Shown here one piece after another: positions 61,777 through 64,000 of a DNA stretch of 64,000 bases; positions within the stretch are counted from its first letter, which is position 1, and each line of letters begins with the position of its first letter. Under the pieces are notes generated by a model. It was not told the origin of the DNA. It ran no database searches and saw only the letters and a list, made by a program, of their open reading frames with translations. The position numbers were made by a program, and so were the translations under genes. The stretch is from an uncultured Oscillospiraceae bacterium (GTDB taxonomy: Bacteria > Bacillota > Clostridia > Oscillospirales > Oscillospiraceae), in NCBI GenBank assembly GCA_934590325.1, contig CAKTOW010000008.1:1-64000 (forward strand), written 5' to 3'.

Positions 61777-63168
61777 TCATTCGTTCCCCGGGAAGCTGGG
61801 TATGGTGGCGAAGCCCCTCTGCAGATCCTCGTCGGTGGGGATGGTGTCGCTCATGGTGCCGTCGTTGAACTTGCCGTAGGCCACCATGTCGAAGTAGCCG
61901 GTGCCGGTCAGGCCGATGACGATGTTCTTGGCCTCGCCGCTCTCTCTGCACTTCACCGCCTCGTCGATGGCCACCCGGATGGCGTGGCTGCTCTCCGGCG
62001 CGGGCAGGATGCCCTCGCAGCGGGCGAACAGCTCCGCTGCCTCGAATACGGCGGTCTGCTCCACGCTGCGCGCCTCCAGCATGCCGTCGTGGTACAGCTG
62101 GCTGACGATGCTGCTCATGCCGTGGTACCGCAGGCCGCCGGCATGGTTGGCGGAGGGGATGAAGCCGTTGCCCAGCGTGTACATCTTGGCCATGGGGCAT
62201 ATCTTGCCGGTGTCGCAGAAGTCGTAGCGGAACACGCCGCGGGTCAGGCTGGGGCAGGACGCCGGCTCCACGGCGATGATGCGGTAGTCCGCCTCGCCCC
62301 GCAGCATCTCGCCCACAAAGGGGGAGATCAGTCCGCCCAGGTTGGAGCCGCCTCCGGCGCAGCCGATGATGACGTCCGCCTTGACGCCGTACTTGTCCAG
62401 CGCCGCCTTGGTCTCCAGGCCGATGACGGACTGGTGCAGCAGCACCTGGTTCAGCACGCTGCCCAGCACATAGCGGGTGTTGGGCGTGGCGGCGGCGCAC
62501 TCCACCGCCTCACTGATGGCGCAGCCCAGGGAACCGGTGGTCTCCGGGAACTCCGCCAGTATCTTCCGTCCCACCTCCGTGGTCAGGGAGGGCGAGGGCG
62601 TCACGTCCGCGCCGTAGGTGCGCATGACCTCCCGGCGGAAGGGCTTCTGTTCATAGGAGCACTTCACCATGAACACGCGGCAGTCCAGCCCCAGATAGGC
62701 GCAGGCCATGCTGAGAGCCGTGCCCCACTGACCGGCGCCGGTCTCCGTGGTCACGCCGGTCAGCCCCTGCTCCTTGGCGTAGTAGGCCTGGGCGATGGCG
62801 GAGTTCAGCTTGTGGCTGCCGGAGGTGTTGTTGCCCTCGAATTTGTAGTAGATGTGCGCCGGGGTGCCCAGCTTTTCCTCCAGGCAATAGGCCCGCACCA
62901 GCGGGGAGGGCCGGTACATCTTATAGAAGTTCCGCACGTCCTCCGGGATAGGGATGTAGGCGGTGTCGTCGTCCAGCTCCTGCTTCACCAGCTCGTCGCA
63001 GAACACGTGTCCCATCTCCTCGGCGGTCATGGGCTGCAGGGTGCCGGGGTTCAGCAGGGGAGCGGGCTTGTTCTTCATATCGGCGCGGACATTGTACCAA
63101 TACCGGGGCATCTCGTCCTCGGAGAGATAGATCTTGTAGGGAATGTCGCGGTTCTTCAGTTCTTTCAT
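61777..63168 (-). CDS. trpB: TrpB2-type tryptophan synthase beta-like enzyme
   Basis: A 463-aa PLP enzyme of the TrpB2 (stand-alone) subfamily, longer than TrpB1 by about 60 N-terminal residues (IYLSEDEMPRYWYNVRAD). The PLP lysine is in FEGNNTSGSHKLNSAIAQAY. A catalytic-loop ETGAGQWGTALSMA and the phosphate site GCAGGGSNLGG are intact. It makes tryptophan from indole (or serine plus indole), possibly salvaged from outside. There is no trpA or other trp gene nearby; the upstream neighbour is trpS. This suggests indole salvage rather than biosynthesis. Start ATG 63168 has GGAGAAACC upstream. Confidence 0.92.
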   Translation of the reverse strand: MKELKNRDIPYKIYLSEDEMPRYWYNVRADMKNKPAPLLNPGTLQPMTAEEMGHVFCDELVKQELDDDTAYIPIPEDVRNFYKMYRPSPLVRAYCLEEKLGTPAHIYYKFEGNNTSGSHKLNSAIAQAYYAKEQGLTGVTTETGAGQWGTALSMACAYLGLDCRVFMVKCSYEQKPFRREVMRTYGADVTPSPSLTTEVGRKILAEFPETTGSLGCAISEAVECAAATPNTRYVLGSVLNQVLLHQSVIGLETKAALDKYGVKADVIIGCAGGGSNLGGLISPFVGEMLRGEADYRIIAVEPASCPSLTRGVFRYDFCDTGKICPMAKMYTLGNGFIPSANHAGGLRYHGMSSIVSQLYHDGMLEARSVEQTAVFEAAELFARCEGILPAPESSHAIRVAIDEAVKCRESGEAKNIVIGLTGTGYFDMVAYGKFNDGTMSDTIPTDEDLQRGFATIPSFPGNE

Positions 63169-63210
63169 GGTGGTTTCTCCTTTCGGTATTGGTCAGCGCG
63201 GCGCGCTGTG

Positions 63211-64000
63211 TTATGCGAAATAGTCGATCTGCATGGCGTGCTTGACCTTGGCCAGGGTGTCCGCCGCCGCGGCCTGTGCCGCCTCGGTGCCCTGCCGCAG
63301 CACGTCCATCACATAGGCGGGATCCTTCGCCAGCTCCTCCCGGCGGGTGCGGATAGGCTCCAGGGTCTCCTGCAGGACGTTGTTCAGGAACTTCTTCACC
63401 TTCACGTCGCCCAGGCCGCCCCGCTGGTAGTGGGCCTTCAGCTCGTCCAGGTTGGCGTACTCGGGCAGGTAGCGGGCAAAGTGCTCGTCGCTGCAGAAGG
63501 CGTCCAGATACATGAACACCGGGTTGCCCTCGGTCTGGCCGGGGTCGCTGACCTGCAGGTGGTTGGGGTCGGTGAACATGCCCATGACCTTGGTGCGGAT
63601 GTCGTCGGGCTGGTCGGCCAGATAGATGCAGTTGCCCAGGGACTTGCTCATCTTGGCCTTGCCGTCGGTGCCGGGCAGACGCAGACAGGCCTCGTTGTCC
63701 GGCAGCAGGGCGGTGGGCTCCACCAGCGTTTCGCCGTACAGCTCGTTGAAGCGGCGCACGATCTCGCGGGCCTGCTCCAGCATGGGCAGCTGGTCCTCGC
63801 CCACGGGCACGGTGTCGGCCATGAAGGCGGTGATGTCCGCCGTCTGGCTCACGGGATAGGTCAGGAAGCCCATGGGGATGCTGTGGTTAAAGCCCCGCAG
63901 CTGTATCTCTGCCTTGACGGTGGGGTTGCGCTCCAGCCGGGCCAGCGTCACCAGGTTCATGTAGTAGAAGGTCAGCTCCGTCAGCTCGCACACCACGGAC
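63211..64000 (-). CDS. trpS: tryptophan--tRNA ligase (5' end cut by window)
   Basis: The C-terminal 262 codons of a class I synthetase charging tRNA-Trp. The second class I signature KMSKSLGN is intact (in [20 protein letters not shown]). [17 protein letters not shown] and [20 protein letters not shown] flank the ATP site. The N-terminal HIGH motif lies outside the window. It precedes trpB2 by 42 bases and is likely cotranscribed. An internal ATG near 63996 is not the true start, because the Rossmann first half is missing. Confidence 0.95.
   Translation of the reverse strand, partial: SVVCELTELTFYYMNLVTLARLERNPTVKAEIQLRGFNHSIPMGFLTYPVSQTADITAFMADTVPVGEDQLPMLEQAREIVRRFNELYGETLVEPTALLPDNEACLRLPGTDGKAKMSKSLGNCIYLADQPDDIRTKVMGMFTDPNHLQVSDPGQTEGNPVFMYLDAFCSDEHFARYLPEYANLDELKAHYQRGGLGDVKVKKFLNNVLQETLEPIRTRREELAKDPAYVMDVLRQGTEAAQAAAADTLAKVKHAMQIDYFA

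Overview
The window is 64 kb of a high-GC, spore-forming Gram-positive anaerobe, most likely a gut clostridium of the Oscillospiraceae type. The evidence is sporulation genes (spoVAD, spoVAEB), a CtsR-McsA-ClpC stress operon, a reverse rubrerythrin, an [FeFe]-hydrogenase, a methionine gamma-lyase, strong AGGAGG ribosome binding sites, sigma-A type promoters with 17-bp spacers and low-redox enzymes throughout. Placement below family is inference.

Positions 1-5569 are the right end of an integrated mobile element, with lower GC than the chromosome. It carries a truncated MobC-like relaxosome gene, a 470-bp hairpin-rich non-coding stretch (candidate oriT), a RepA-like hexameric ATPase, and a divergent pair made of a DUF6076-like zinc-finger protein and a sigma-70-like factor. 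A SpoVK-type AAA ATPase with an operator-bearing, almost leaderless promoter follows. The element ends in the 3' half of a tRNA-Leu(UAG), a classic attachment-site scar; the intact tRNA and probably the integrase lie outside the window to the left.

5.6-15.5 kb is chromosomal housekeeping: pyridoxal kinase, FtsH, RlmB, a large membrane protein that reads as a catalytically dead P1B-type ATPase, a 101-bp tandem repeat, an EF-G paralogue, and a Fur-family regulator next to a reverse rubrerythrin. A short AT-rich accessory patch (15.55-16.9 kb) holds one orphan membrane protein and two gene remnants.

17.0-23.8 kb is a nucleoside scavenging locus: deoC, deoD, then a BMP-type lipoprotein with its ABC ATPase and two permeases. 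23.9-32.7 kb holds an Na/Pi cotransporter, a ferredoxin-domain aldo-keto reductase, tRNA-Leu(GAG), a sirtuin, a Cys-less ArsC-like protein, CDF and NhaC transporters, a zinc-ribbon protein and AzlCD.

33.0-37.3 kb joins spoVAD-spoVAEB to a copper locus (csoR-copA). The csoR promoter contains two operator palindromes. The copA gene ends in a CopZ-like domain that has its own ribosome binding site and in-frame ATG.

37.3-48.9 kb holds an unrecognised membrane protein, clpC-mcsA-ctsR with CtsR boxes, megL and ridA, an XRE regulator divergent from a secreted surface protein, a LysR regulator, a lipoprotein and a zinc-ribbon protein. 49-55.7 kb has glycerol kinase, a lipase-like hydrolase, family-4 uracil-DNA glycosylase and a two-gene [FeFe]-hydrogenase operon whose partner fuses a NuoF-type iron-sulfur tail to a GltD-like flavoprotein. 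56-64 kb carries a MATE exporter, an MscS channel, two small membrane-anchored unknowns, proS, a TrpB2-type synthase and the start-truncated trpS.
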